This document shows positions 21,272-32,972 of a stretch of 36,606 bases of DNA, piece after piece. The notes below the pieces were generated by a model, which saw only the letters and a list, made by a program, of their open reading frames with translations, was not told the origin of the DNA and ran no database searches. The stretch is from contig JABSSW010000093.1 of the NCBI GenBank assembly GCA_018902385.1, positions 1-36,606 on the forward strand, in the 5' to 3' direction. The position numbers and the translations under genes were made by a program. Numbering within the stretch: the stretch's first letter is position 1; every line of letters starts with the position of its first letter. Origin of the DNA: Physcia stellaris (lineage: Eukaryota > Ascomycota > Lecanoromycetes > Caliciales > Physciaceae).

Positions 21272-21607
21272 TGTAACGATTCAAATCAAAATCGAATAAA
21301 CGATTTTCAAATTTTGATTCAAATTTTAATGAACAAATTTCGATATTTGCGTCAAATAATAATATAATCAAAAAAGTTTCACAAATTTTAATTTCGAAAA
21401 TTGTGAAAATCACGAATAAATCAATTATTAACAATATACGATAATCGTTGAAGATTTCGATAAAAAATCGTCGAATACATAATAGATTACGAATTTTGCT
21501 TTTAATAAAATCACGATTCGTTTAAATAACAAACACGTTAAATTATAATTATAATTTTAATCAATTGATGCATACAAATCAATTTTTCAAAAGAAAAATT
21601 TTTACAT
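21272..21607 (+). repeat. Dispersed repeat R1, copy 2
   Basis: Matches 3974-4342, lacking ~33 bp of its start duplication. The hairpin-associated word GTCGATAAACAATGAAAC follows it at about 21674, whereas in copy 1 it precedes the repeat, so the two loci are rearranged relative to each other. Confidence 0.75.
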
Positions 21608-21715
21608 GTTTAATGATTAAAAAATCGATTTATAACGTTTATACAATTTGCATAATTCGTTTGTAAACTTTATGTCGATAAACAATGAAACATTTTTTCG
21701 ACGTACAATGAAATT

Positions 21716-24438
21716 AATATTTTCGAATTAATCGATTGATTAATTGATTTATCAAACATTCGAAATCGATTTTAAAAATTCGTTATACGATTAAAAACAA
21801 TCGAATCAAACATTTTTCAAAAAATTCTTGATTTTATACAAATTAATTTATTTTTAAAATTTTGATTTTCGATTCGAACAAATTATTTGAATGATATTTT
21901 TTTCATGTTTTTTTATTATTTATCGTTGTATTAAAATTTTCAATATAATATGTTTTTTTGTTATGTTTGAAATGTGTAATTGAATTAATTAAAAATTATG
22001 AAATGTAAAACGCATGTTTAATTAACAAATAACATAACGAAAATATTTGATTTAAAAAACAAATATCGTCGAAAAAATATTTCATTGTTTATCGATTTAA
22101 AATCGAATCGATTTTGATTAAAACGTTTAAAACGTTTAAAATCAATTTTTAACGTTTTTAATCGTTTTACATAATATTCGAATCAATTTCGAATTCATAA
22201 AACATTATATCAAAAAATTATATTCGATTTCAAATATTTGATGTTAAATTATCGTTTTGATTTTTTTAAAAACATTCGTTGTTGTGACGTTTAAATTTTA
22301 TATTACAACGCATGCAATCATGATTTGTTTATGTTTGTTTTTTGAATTGACAATACATTTTGATTATTGTTGTTTAAAAACAATATTTGTTCGTTGCATC
22401 ATTGTATTGCAAATTTAAATTAATTAATGATATTTCAATTAAAACAATTTCAAACATTTATCGATTTATCGATTTTCGTTTATGTTTGTTCGTTATTATG
22501 TTGTTTTTAAAAAATACGTTTAATTTAATTGATGCCGATGATTAATTCTAATTTTAATCGTAATAAAAAAATTAAAAAAATTTAATATTTGATTATGCAA
22601 ACAAATTTTTGAATGTCAAATAATTCATGTTAAATAAATATTGTTACGAATAAAAATAAACAAACAACGCGCAAAAAATATTCGAAAAATATTAAACAAA
22701 TTTTTATTTTTTCGTTTTTTGTCAAATTTGTAATAAATAATTAATAAATATTTAAATATATTATATGTCAAATTCGTTGTGATTTAAATTTTTACAAAAT
22801 TTCAAAAATAATTTAATTTTAATTTTGTTTTTGTTTTTGTCATCAATAAAAAAAAATTGATTCATTTTTTCAAATATTTGTTTTTTGTAATTTTTGTTTT
22901 CATGATAACGAACACGATTAAAAATCAAATAAACATAATAAATTGCAAAATTTATGTACGTTAATAAAATCATTTTTATATATTTTGAAAAATTTACGAA
23001 ATGATATCGATGTAATCGCACGCATATATTGATAAACGTGTTCGTAAATTATTGTTTGAAATACATTCGATTTTATATTTATTTTGTTTTTATTTGAATT
23101 TGAATTTATTTCAATACGATTTTTTTTGAACATTTTCATTTCGACGAATTTGATATATTTATAACAATGTTTCATTCGAATCAAAATTAAAAAATTTCAA
23201 ATTTAAATATATTGTTCAAAAAAACGTATTTTTATTGAACAACGTTCGTAATTCAAATATCGTTTTCGTATTGTTTTAATTTATGCGTTTGAACAAAATT
23301 TGTTTAATAACGATATTATCGTTTAACGATATTGCAACAAAAAAAATTTCGTGAATTGATAAATACATTTTGCGCATATTTGCAAAAAAATTAATTAATT
23401 TTTTTAACGATATGTAACAATCAACGACTTTTATAACATTATTATATTTCGAAATTTTTAATTCGTTTTTGTCGTTTACGATTATTAACATAAAATATAT
23501 TGTTATCAATTTTGTGTTCGTTAAATTTTTTAATTCATATGAAATTTCGAAAAAAAAAATCGAATAAATTCAATTTTTGCACGACAAAAAATTTCACGTT
23601 GTTTCGAAATTTTTCGTATTTTCGTCAATAAAATTTTTGCGATTATAAAAATTAATACGATTTTTTTTAACAATTTTCGATTTTTCAATCGAACGCATCA
23701 TTTTTCAAAATAATTTTAAATTTTTGTTAACAAAAAAAATTATTATTATCGTTTTTCATTAATGAATGTTATTGATATCGAATAACAATATCGAATTTTT
23801 GTATCGAATAACAATTGCGCATTTCGATTTAAATTTCGAAATTCAATTGTATTATTGAACAACGCGAAACGCATATTTATTGAATACGATATTAAACGAT
23901 AATTACAATTCAATCGTAAACATATTATTTTTTTGTACAACAAAGAATTTGTGCGTATAATTTGTTGTAATATCGAATATATAAAATTTTCAAATCATTC
24001 GCGTTCGAATTTAATTTTGATAATAAATATATAATATCGATATATTTTTAATTTATTTAAAAACATGTTTTAAACGTCAAAAATGTTCATAAATCAATTG
24101 TATGCGTTATTTATGTTCATATATTTTTTTTTCATGTTTTTTATTCGATTCGATTTCGCGTAAATTTTAATAATTTCGAAATTTTTTTCAAATTTCATTG
24201 AAATTATAATTAAAAATTTGAAATATAACGACGAATTCGTAATTGAATTTTCGATATTACAATCGATTTGAACGATATGAAAAAATTTGATAATTAATTT
24301 GATTTTTTTATGTTAATTTTGTTAAATTTGTGAAACGTTTTATACGTGAAATTTCGTTTAAATTTTTTAAATTTCGATTGAAATTTTTTTTTCGATATTC
24401 ATTAAATTTTTCGTTGTTAATATTTGTGCGAAAACATT
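21716..24438. other. Heavily eroded DNA without genes
   Basis: Very AT-rich, with CpG the main remaining G+C context. Minus-strand frames at 22761-23184, 23276-23509 and 23746-23943 have no recognisable motif. Nothing else is seen. Confidence 0.4.
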
Positions 24439-24624
24439 AAAAATCGCGAAAAACACAAAAACACGAAAAATCGCAAAAAACACAAAAACACGAAAATTCG
24501 CGAAAAACACAAAAACACGAAAAATCGCAAAAAATACAAAAACACGAAAAATCGCGAAAAACACAAAAACACGAAAAATCGCGAAAAACACGAAAACACG
24601 AAAAGTCGTAAAAAACACGAAAAT
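24439..24624. repeat. 30-bp minisatellite, about six units
   Basis: Unit AAAAATCGCGAAAAACACAA followed by AAACACGAAA, repeated with small changes (CGCG/CGCA, ACACA/ACACG). Because 30 is a multiple of three, it stays open in several frames and gives a 10-residue basic repeat on plus and a Phe/Val-rich one on minus. Neither is a credible protein. Confidence 0.9.
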
Positions 24625-24638
24625 TAAAAAAATGAAAT

Positions 24639-24880
24639 TTGTAAACGACGAAAAAACATCGAAATTATTTGTTTTTCGATCGATAAAATCGAAATGTTCG
24701 AAAAAACGTCGAAATATAAAATCAATAAACGAAAAAAAAATGTTGAAATTGTCGATTCGTTAATCGATCGAAACGAAACGTTTAATAATAAATTAATGAA
24801 TGCGATTTGTAAACGAAAAAAATATATTGAAATTGTTAATTTTTTAAACAATCAAAACGAAACGTTCGATAAAACGTAAA
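24639..24880. repeat. Degenerate ~84-bp tandem repeat, three units
   Basis: Three related blocks start near 24639, 24727 and 24807, each with a (G)TAAACGA.. start, GAAATT.. in the middle and AACGAAACGTT or similar at the end. Translated on plus (24694-24879) it shows an internal peptide duplication (KRKK..EIV..L..NETF), which is why the frame looks protein-like. Confidence 0.65.
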
Positions 24881-26479
24881 AAAAATTCGAAAAAACATAA
24901 AAAATATTGAACAATGTTTTTACACGATTTGTAATAAAAAAATCATTAAATTTGTATTTTAATTCGCGATTTGTTCGTATCAAATTCAATTGTGACAAAA
25001 AATTCGTCGTAAAAAATGTTGTATCATCGTATTTTTTATTTAAAAATTTGAATTAAATTTTTGATTAAACATTAAATTCTTTTTGTTTTTTTGAATTTTT
25101 AAAAATATTCAATTTGTTTATTATTGCGTTTTTTATTATTAAACATATTCGATCGACATTCGAATACATTTTTACGACATTATTGAAAATGTTTAAATTT
25201 TTTCAAATACATACGAATCATTATTTGTTTTACGTTGTCGAAATTTCAAAATTGTTTTAATTTTTTTTGTTCGAAATTTTCGTTTTTTTTTTCAAAACGA
25301 AAAATCGTTTTTTTATATTTGTTCAACGATCGTTTTGCAATTTCAAACGATTTATTGATAATTTTTCAATCAATTAATAAAAATCGATTATAAAACGTTT
25401 TATTTTATAACATATAATTATAACAAAATTTCAAACATTTCGTATCAAATTTTCAACATTTATGTCGCGTGTTTTGTGTTTCAAAAAAAAATTCAATTTG
25501 TCAATATAATTGAAAACATTGAATTGAATTATTAAACGTTAATTTATTTATTTCAAAAAAACATTAATACGACGTTTGATTGTCATTACGAATATTAATT
25601 TTACGAATGTTTTTACGAATATTATTGTTGATTTGAAAATCATTAATAAAATATAAACAAATCAAAATTTTGTAAATTACGCAATTTTTAAAAATTGAAT
25701 TATGAAATATCAAATAAAAATAAAATTTTTGTAAATTTAAACATTTTTTTTTTTGCAAATTCAAACAAAATTCGAAAATTGATTTGTGAAATATGAAATA
25801 AAAAAATCGAAATTTTGCAAATTTGAACGATTTTTGAAAATTAATTTGTAAAATATCAAATGAAATAAAAAACGTATTTACAATTCAAAAAATCAAATTC
25901 GAAAAAACGAAACAAACATTAAAATCGTTAAAAAAAAATTGAATGTCGATTATTAATTCAAATCAAATAAATTTTCACGATTGTTATTTTTCATTTTTTG
26001 ACACGCAATTATTAATGTTTATTGTTTTTATTTCATTTGATATTTTACACATATTTTATTGAAAAAAACTTTTGTTTTGATTTTAAACAAAAACAAATTT
26101 TCAAAAATTATGAATTAAATTATTTTATTTTGTTTTCAAACAATTCAATTTGAATGCAAATTTTTTTATAAATTATATATTTATTTGTTGAATTTTGATC
26201 GTATTTTGAAAAATTCAATCGAAATAATAATATTTTCAAATTGTAACAATTTTTAAAATCGAATTTGTGTATCAACGCGATATATTTTTTTTACAATAAA
26301 ATTTTTTTTAATTAATGTGTATTACGAAACAATTTTTTTTAACGTTTTAAACGTGACGAAATCATTACGTAAAATTTATAATTTCAATTAAAATGTAATT
26401 TTTTTTAATGATTCGAACGATAACATCGATATCGTTTGTAAATTTCGACAATTTTTTTTTTGCGTAACGAAACGATGTT
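24881..26479. other. Gene-free DNA with a loose ~85-bp repeat
   Basis: Around 25690-25880 a block with AAAATTGATTTGTGAAATAT and a following A-rich part occurs about three times in degenerate form. The rest shows no motif; the minus frame at 25564-25764 lies in the repeat. Confidence 0.4.
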
Positions 26480-26665
26480 ATCATTATTTATTTGCGATAT
26501 TTCGACAAAATGATTGTATTGAACGATCAAAATTCGCGATATTTATTCGTCGATTTTTGAATAAAACGATTGTATTAAACAATCAAATTTCGCGATATTT
26601 ATTCGTCGATTGTTAAATAAAACGATTGAATTGAACGATCAAAATTATCAATATTTATTTTAAAT
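26480..26665. repeat. 56-bp tandem repeat, about three units
   Basis: CGCGATATTTATTCGTCGAT at about 26535 and again at 26591, with flanking ATAAAACGATTGTATT and AACGATCAAA blocks; partial units on both sides. Confidence 0.8.
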
Positions 26666-26850
26666 TTGATAGAATCTTTCTATAATAAAATATTCATTAA
26701 AATCGCTTAACGCGAATGATCGATCGAAAAGAATTCTGATCAATTTTGCGTTCGTATTCGTTAAAGTCGATAACTTTCATCAATTGAGAATTCAAATTTT
26801 CAATCGGAACATACGTCAAGATCATTTCAAAACGTTTCAATAATTTGCAA

Positions 26851-27068
26851 TTATTTCGCATCTTGCACATCAAGCAACAATCACATATGATTTTCATGTA
26901 TTCAATCAAAGTTGTAAAACAGAATCAGCGCATTTTAACGTTGCAAAAATAATAAAAATCGACTCATTATCGCAATAATTTTGACGTTTCGAAGATTTCG
27001 TCGCTGTCAAATCGTCAATTGAGATGTTTGCGAAAATGTTTTCGTTCAACTTTTCGAAGTTTGTACAG
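26851..27068 (+). repeat. Dispersed repeat C, copy within a 218-bp tandem duplication (unit 1)
   Basis: Starts TTATTTCGCATCTTGCACAT and contains the repeat C core; the next unit starts 218 bp later at 27069. Less mutated than the surroundings. The minus frames 26697-26909 and 26906-27091 run through it and are not convincing. Confidence 0.75.
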
Positions 27069-27535
27069 TTATTTCGCATCTTGCATTTCAATCAACAACT
27101 TCATATAATTTTCGCGTATTTAATCAAGTTTATAGAACAGAATAAGCGCATTTCAACGCTTCAAAAATTGTACAAATCGATTCATTGTCGCAATAGTTTT
27201 GAGAATTCGAAAATTACGTCGTTGTCAAATTTGTGTCTGCTGAGATGTGTTGCGTTCGATTCTCGACGATGTCTGCAACGTTTCAATGCGATTTCGATCA
27301 TAATTCAATGCGCACTCGATGAATATTCGATGTTATTGATTATTTGAATAAAGTTCATAATGAACTTCAAAATGAGCCTTCGTTTGTATATTTTACTTAT
27401 TGAGTGTAAATGTTATTAAGATGCGAAGTCGTTGACATCGCAAAGCAATTGCGAGATGTCGATTTTCGCAATTTTATCAGATTCAAACTTAATTCTGAAG
27501 TTTTGCATGGAATTTTTTTGAAAAAATTCACGAAC
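27069..27535 (+). repeat. Dispersed repeat C, unit 2 with 3' extension and palindrome
   Basis: Second unit, then ~300 bp also present in the inverted copy 4890-5320 (GCGCACTCGATGAATATTCG region, GATGCGAAGTCG region), ending in the palindrome GAATTTTTTTGAAAAAATTC at 27510-27529. This is the longest direct copy and the best guide to the repeat's full extent. The element class is unknown. Confidence 0.7.
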
Positions 27536-29030
27536 AAACTTGTTCGATATAAATAAAAACATATTTTTTTGAAAATTTTCGCGAATTCGCGATATATTTT
27601 TTTTCGTTGTATTGTTTTTTGTTTTTTATTCATTTCGTTAATCGTTTTCATAATGTAATAAATGTTGTTTTTGATTGTTTTTATTTATTTGTTATATCGT
27701 TTTATTTTATTTTCGAATATCGATATATCGACAATTAAAATTAATTTTTTTGTTTTGTATTTATTTATCAATCAATTTTTTAACGTGAAAAACGTCATTT
27801 TTTAAAAATTTCATTTATTTGTTATATCGTTTTATTTTATTCAAAAAACAACATTGACAACAATAATTATTTTTTCGTTTTCGATAAATAACGATTTTTA
27901 AAATCGAATATTCAACAATAAATATACACATCAATAAAAACGCGAATTTCGAATATTTTCACGCACGCGAATCATTTTACATTTTTAATATTTTTTTTAT
28001 TTCGAATATTTGTTTATTTTCGCGCAATTTAAATCGACAAAATAATATCAAATTTGATTAAATTTTGTGTTGTTCGATTCGATTCGAAAAACGTACGCGC
28101 AAAAAAATTTCATTATCAAAATTTAATTTTTTTTATTATTTAAATGTTTTGATTTTTTATTGATCGATACAATTTTTGTATTAACGTTTATTTGATGCAA
28201 AAATTTTTCATTGATAAAATAATCGCGATTTTTGACACAATTCGATTTTTTGATAAAAAAAACAACATTAATTACGAATTAACGTGTTGTTAACAAAACG
28301 TTTATAACGTGACGATTTCGAAAATAATCGAATGACGTTTTTTTTAAACGAAAAAACAAATTTGCAATTTTTTTTTATTCGATTGAATTTGTAAAAAATT
28401 GAAAAATTCAAAAAAAAACGAATTTTTTTGATAACAATCAATGAATTATCGAAATTGTCAATCACGACGAATAATTGACGTTTGCAATTTGACAATAACG
28501 ATATAAATTTGTTCGTAACGACAACAACAAATTTTTTGTTTTGTGAAAACGTTTAAAACGCATGATGAAAATTCGAAACATGAAAAATTGTTAAACATTT
28601 AATAACAACGAAATCAATCGAAAAAATAATTGAAAAATAATATAAAAATGAAATGAAAAACACGAAACGATTTGTTTATTAATTAAATTAATGCGAAATT
28701 TAATGTTTCAACACACGTTAAAATTACGAATTATTTTTGATTACATACGCAATTTGCATATATTGCGACATAACATCGAAACGACAATCGATAAATTTTT
28801 TGATACGTGAATACATTTCAAAAATTTTGTTTAACAAAATGAACACAAACGCATTTGAAAACGAATTCGAAATTAATTTTTATCAATTTGAAACAAAATA
28901 CGAACGTTTGTATCGAAATTTGAATTTTTAATTATCGTTATTTTAATTATCGTTTATCATCGAACAATTGATTTCAATTAAATGTTAAATTTTCGTTTTT
29001 CAAATTTTTTATTTTTTTTGTTTTCGTTTT
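27536..29030. other. Gene-free DNA with a 29-bp direct repeat
   Basis: ATTTATTTGTTATATCGTTT followed by TATTTTATT occurs near 27685 and again near 27813. Frames at 28268-28495 (minus) and 28737-28931 (plus) lack motifs. Confidence 0.4.
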
Positions 29031-29181
29031 TGTTACGATAAATCTTCACATAGAACTGAAATCAAAATATCTTGATCAGAAGAAATTAACGTCTTGACAA
29101 TTTGATTCATATTTCGCATTTTGTTTTCTAGATAATAACAATCAAGCATATTATTTTTTCACATCACGATTTATCGTAACA
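29031..29181 (+). repeat. Family 1-related LTR with 14-bp terminal inverted repeats
   Basis: 151 bp. Its right ~75 bp match the family 1 LTR end (AACAATCAA.CATATTATT..CACATCACGATTTATCGTAACA in pieces). It starts TGTTACGATAAATC and ends GATTTATCGTAACA, exact inverse complements. The other family 1 LTRs start TGTTATG in this orientation, so the left end here looks replaced. The post-LTR segment 29182-29214 gives plus orientation. Confidence 0.75.
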
Positions 29182-29586
29182 ATGATAGCATTATCGAACA
29201 TACGATCGACAGTTTTCATGATTGTTTTGTAACGAAACAATATTTAGTTATCGTGTAACGTTTAGCTGTTCGCAGTTTTAATTCTCGTGAAATATCTAAT
29301 TCGACAAACGATAATTGTCACAATTTCAATGAAGTACTCAGTCAAATCTGACGATAACGATTTTAATTGCAATGCAATATTTAGTTGTTTTGCAACGTTT
29401 AGCTTTCGAACATTTATCGAGTCAAAATATTTAATTTTCAAAGCATTTAATCATTGAGCATCAGAATATCTTGTCACGAATTCTTCGCAATAATCAGCAT
29501 ATTTATTCATCAATTTACTCAATCAATTGTCTATTTATTTATTTATTCATTCGTCTGTTCGTCTATTTATTTAATCAGCAAGTATC
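29182..29586 (+). other. Family 1 leader fragment, weakly mutated
   Basis: The first ~33 bp match the conserved post-LTR segment of the element at 13270-19697. The rest contains repeated ATTTAG..GTTTAGC words and a TTTA/GTCT tract at 29535-29575. Many CT and AG dinucleotides survive. It is cut off at 29587 by the family 2-related LTR. Confidence 0.6.
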
Positions 29587-29802
29587 TGTGACGAGCGTAC
29601 ATCGAATTCAACATTTGACAAAATTAACATCGAATTAACATCGTTATTTTATCACATCGAATGTTAAAGTCGAAATTCGCTTTGACGCATTCAAGAAATC
29701 AAATTTTTACATATGTTTTTGCAGATTTCATGTATTTGCTTTTCACTTCGATATTTTCGTGTAATTATGTAATAATATCATATTATTGCATAACATTTCA
29801 CA
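29587..29802 (+). repeat. Family 2-related LTR (5' LTR), divergent
   Basis: Starts TGTGACGAGCGTAC and ends ATAACATTTCACA, with shared blocks TTATTTTATCACA and ACATATGTT. It is 32 bp longer than the 184-bp copies and clearly divergent. The downstream leader shares GATACGCGAG with 16680-17250. Confidence 0.75.
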
Positions 29803-31088
29803 TTATATCGAAATCATTTTTTTTCATGCTCGTTCATGATACGCGAGCATTCAAATAAACAAAACTTTTTACAATTAAATTCAATGAACGAATAAAAACA
29901 TAATAAATTCAATTTGATTTTGATCATTCAACGAAAACAACGAAACATAATAGACTCGTTGTGAATTGAAAAAAACGAAACATAATAAATTCGTTTGCTT
30001 TGCTTTAAAGAACGTTCAGAACAGACGAATTCACGCGATAGTCTCGATTCACAATACAACAAATTTTTTTTTTTATCATTTTTGACGAAGCATTCGTGTT
30101 TGAAAATCAAAAAATCAACAAACAAACATTTTATTTAACATTCATTTGCTTCATTATAAACAAACATTTAGAAATTTCATTCAACATTACATCGAATTTG
30201 TCATTTTAAATGAAATTCAATCATCAAGATTTATTTAAATCATTGTTTTGTTCATTTTTTTTTTTCTGTTTCAACAATTATTCGATTTCAATTCACAATC
30301 ATGATTTTTTCAAGTTTTCTTTCCGAAGTCAATCTGAAAAATCGATTATTGTTTAACGAAATCACACAATTGAACGTGTATGTTTTTGATCGAATAATCA
30401 CAAATTTCGAGCAACATATCATCGACATCTTTTTTGTTTTAAATTTTAGTCAAAATGACGATGAATTTGATGAAAATAAATCGTTCAAAATCGTTAATTC
30501 GATAAATATTTTTTCGAAACAATAATTTTAATCAATGATCGTCAATCATTTCGACGAGTTATGAATCATTTTCGAAATTTTTCGACGAAATCGAAATCGA
30601 AAAATAATCGTTATTCGAGTCTGAAATTTTCAAATGAAAAACATGAAAATCAAAATTTCGAATCATAACAAAAAAAAATATGAAATCAATGAAATTTTGC
30701 GTGTTGTCAAAATCGAAATCTTTGTTGCTCAAATTTAATGTAATGAATTTTTCAAGATTCAACGTGTTCGTGAAAATAAAAATAAACAACGAAAAAAAAA
30801 ACTGTTAAATTATCAAAATTATCAAAATTTTTCAATTTCGAGAAAAAATCTCGTTTTGAATTTAAAAAACGCTCGTTCAAACAATTTGATTTTTTTGTTG
30901 AAAAATTTCGATTTGATTTTAAAACGCGTTCGTTTCGACATTTTGATTTTTTTATTTTTTTTGAACATAAAAATTTCAATACATTCGAATACATTCGTTA
31001 CGATATCTGAAAAAATAAATGCATTGATAAATTGAAAATCAATTTCGATTGATACGTCGATAAATTCAAAAAAATTTGCAATTATTGA
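29803..31088 (+). other. Leader and unassigned 5' part of the chromovirus relic
   Basis: Contains a plus frame at 30301-30525 (74 codons, begins MIFSSFLSEVNLKNRLLFNE) that may be the eroded N-terminus of gag by position only. Mutation load rises sharply from about 30180 onwards. Minus frames (29928-30125, 30559-31115) are shadows. Confidence 0.4.
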
Positions 31089-31397
31089 TTGAACAAAAAA
31101 AAATTCGCGAAACATATCGATATTCGACGCGAAATTAAACGCAATTTTTTCGAATTAATTGATCAAATTTTCAAATTTTTGAACGACATTTATATCGATG
31201 TTGATCATTTTCGAAACGTTCGTCGTCAATACGATGATTTGAAAATGAAATTCATTGAATTTTTTAACGAATTTTATTTCGAATTTTTTTTTAATCAATC
31301 AATTGTTCAAAAAAAACGAAAAAAACAAAATTCACGATTTCGAAAAAAAAATCACAACGAAATTTCAACATGTCGACGTTATTCTGAACGATTATGA
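31089..31397 (+). pseudogene. gag-like capsid relic
   Basis: Gag forms the particle that carries the element's RNA. The 102-codon frame has the arrangement FLNDIYIDVDHFRNVRRQYD then LKMKFIEFFNEFYFEFF, which fits the C-terminal part of the retrotransposon gag domain (an 'I..D......A...L..L.M...E.F..F...F' spacing). Gly and Pro expected in that family are absent. The frame 31432-31656 after it is basic and may be the eroded nucleic-acid-binding tail, but no CCHC knuckle is visible. Upstream and downstream frames are closed by TGA and TAA. Confidence 0.55.
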
Positions 31398-31656
31398 AAT
31401 TTTTGACGATTATTTTCGCAAATTTTAAATCATGAATAACAAACATCGTCGCATCAAAAACAACGATGTTAAAATCAATATTTTTTTCATTAAAAACAAA
31501 TCATCGACAAATCAGTTAAATTTTCGAGTTCGTCGCAATGAACAATACATAAAAAATCTGAAAATTAAATATACGATTTTTTTGAAAAAAAAAACGTATA
31601 AAATTGTCATTGTTCGTTCTAATTTGTTTAAATTGAAAAAAATGTCGAAAATGTGA

Positions 31657-32233
31657 TGAAAAAAATCATTGATGAAAAAAATGCATTTTTGATAAATCAT
31701 TTGATAATTGAATCGACAATTTAATCAAACAAAAAATGTTTAATTTGCAAATCATTTTTTTGATTAACGATAATTTTTCAAATATCGACGACGATAATAT
31801 AAATTTCGATATTTCAATCACATTCGACGTTAAATCGAAAAATTAACAATTTTTTTCGAAAACGCGAAAAAAATTATCAAAATTTGTTCACGAAATTTTC
31901 AGCATAACATTTTTAACGAATTTCATTGTAAATTTTTAATTAAAAAGATAAATTTGTTTTCAAATGATAAAAAAATCATGATTTCATGATTTAATTGATA
32001 TCGATGTTTTTGAATACGTTTTCATTAATGAAAAAATTGCGCAAAAATATGTCATAAATTAAAATTAATTTCAGTTTTTATCGCGATTTAAAAGAATTTT
32101 TAATTTCGAAAAAACGAAAATCAAATTTATTATTTATCAGATATTGTTCAAAATGACGATACAAAATTATTCAAAATTTTTCGTTTCATTGTTCATCAAA
32201 ATAAAACAACATTCGCTGATTTTAAAAAAATTT
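31657..32233 (+). other. Expected protease position, unreadable
   Basis: By order this segment should hold the element's protease, but I find no DTG/DSG-like motif in any frame. Frame breaks are dense. Its end joins the next segment through a TGA at 32234-32236. Confidence 0.35.
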
Positions 32234-32905
32234 TGAATGAACAAACATGAAATGATTTTCAATATGATCAACGACGAATATTATTTCATTTCGAATCATT
32301 GTGATCACGTTGAAATTTTTTTTTTGTTATCACGTTCATTTGTATTTCAAAAGTTATTTAATTCGAACAAACATTCGAATAAAACGTTTTATTTGTCATT
32401 TTTTGAACGATTTTTAACGTCGTTTTCATCGACAAACGTTCAAAAATATCAAATATTGCAAAAACGATCAATTTCGACATTTTTTCGAATAATTTTTTCT
32501 CGTTTTATTGTGAAAAATTCGAAAAAAAACGAACAATCAATAAAAAAAATTTTGAATTCAAATTTCAAATATGTCATTGAAAAAATAAACAAAAAATATT
32601 TATCGAATAAATCGTTCAAAAAAAAACGAAAAACGAAAATCATACGTGAAATTCAAAAATCGAATCTAATTAACGTTTCGATAAAAAAATTTGACATTTT
32701 CAAAAAATTTGCACGTCGATTTAGTCGACGATTTAAAATCACGATTTCGAAAATTGAAAATGACGAACAAAATTTCGATTTTGATATATCATTGAACGTG
32801 ACGTTCATCGACGCGACGATTTTTCAATCTTTAACAAAATTTAAAAAAAAAAAAAAAAATCAAGATTTTTTCATTGATTATGAAAAAATTAAACGAAATT
32901 ATTGA
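32234..32905 (+). pseudogene. Pre-polymerase segment of gypsy polyprotein
   Basis: The frame opens MNKHEMIFNMINDEYYFISN and HCDHV, which matches the 'W-(M)-x-K-H-G-V-x-x-D-M' segment that follows the protease in fungal gypsy polyproteins. The TGA directly before it (32234-32236) would be the Trp. The rest of the 222 codons is a Lys/Arg/Ser/Phe-rich linker ending near SLNVTFIDATIFQSL, which corresponds to the region just upstream of the reverse transcriptase. The next short frame (32973) carries KFYDHKIELIE, the usual entry motif to the polymerase. Confidence 0.6.
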
Positions 32906-32972
32906 CAACGTCAAAAAAACTGATCAAAATAAAAGTTGATTTTGATTTGAATTTCAAAAAAATTTTAAAATC

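Noticed and set aside
3974-21607. Repeat R1 pair as LTRs of one 17-kb element
   Set aside because: The repeats lack TG...CA ends and target duplications, and the intervening DNA contains independent complete insertions and unrelated repeats.
24439-24624. CRISPR array
   Set aside because: Units are contiguous 30-bp repeats without spacers of independent sequence, in a eukaryotic setting.
24367-24627. Repetitive 10-residue protein on either strand
   Set aside because: It follows from a 30-bp minisatellite being a multiple of three; there is no start context or neighbouring coding sequence.
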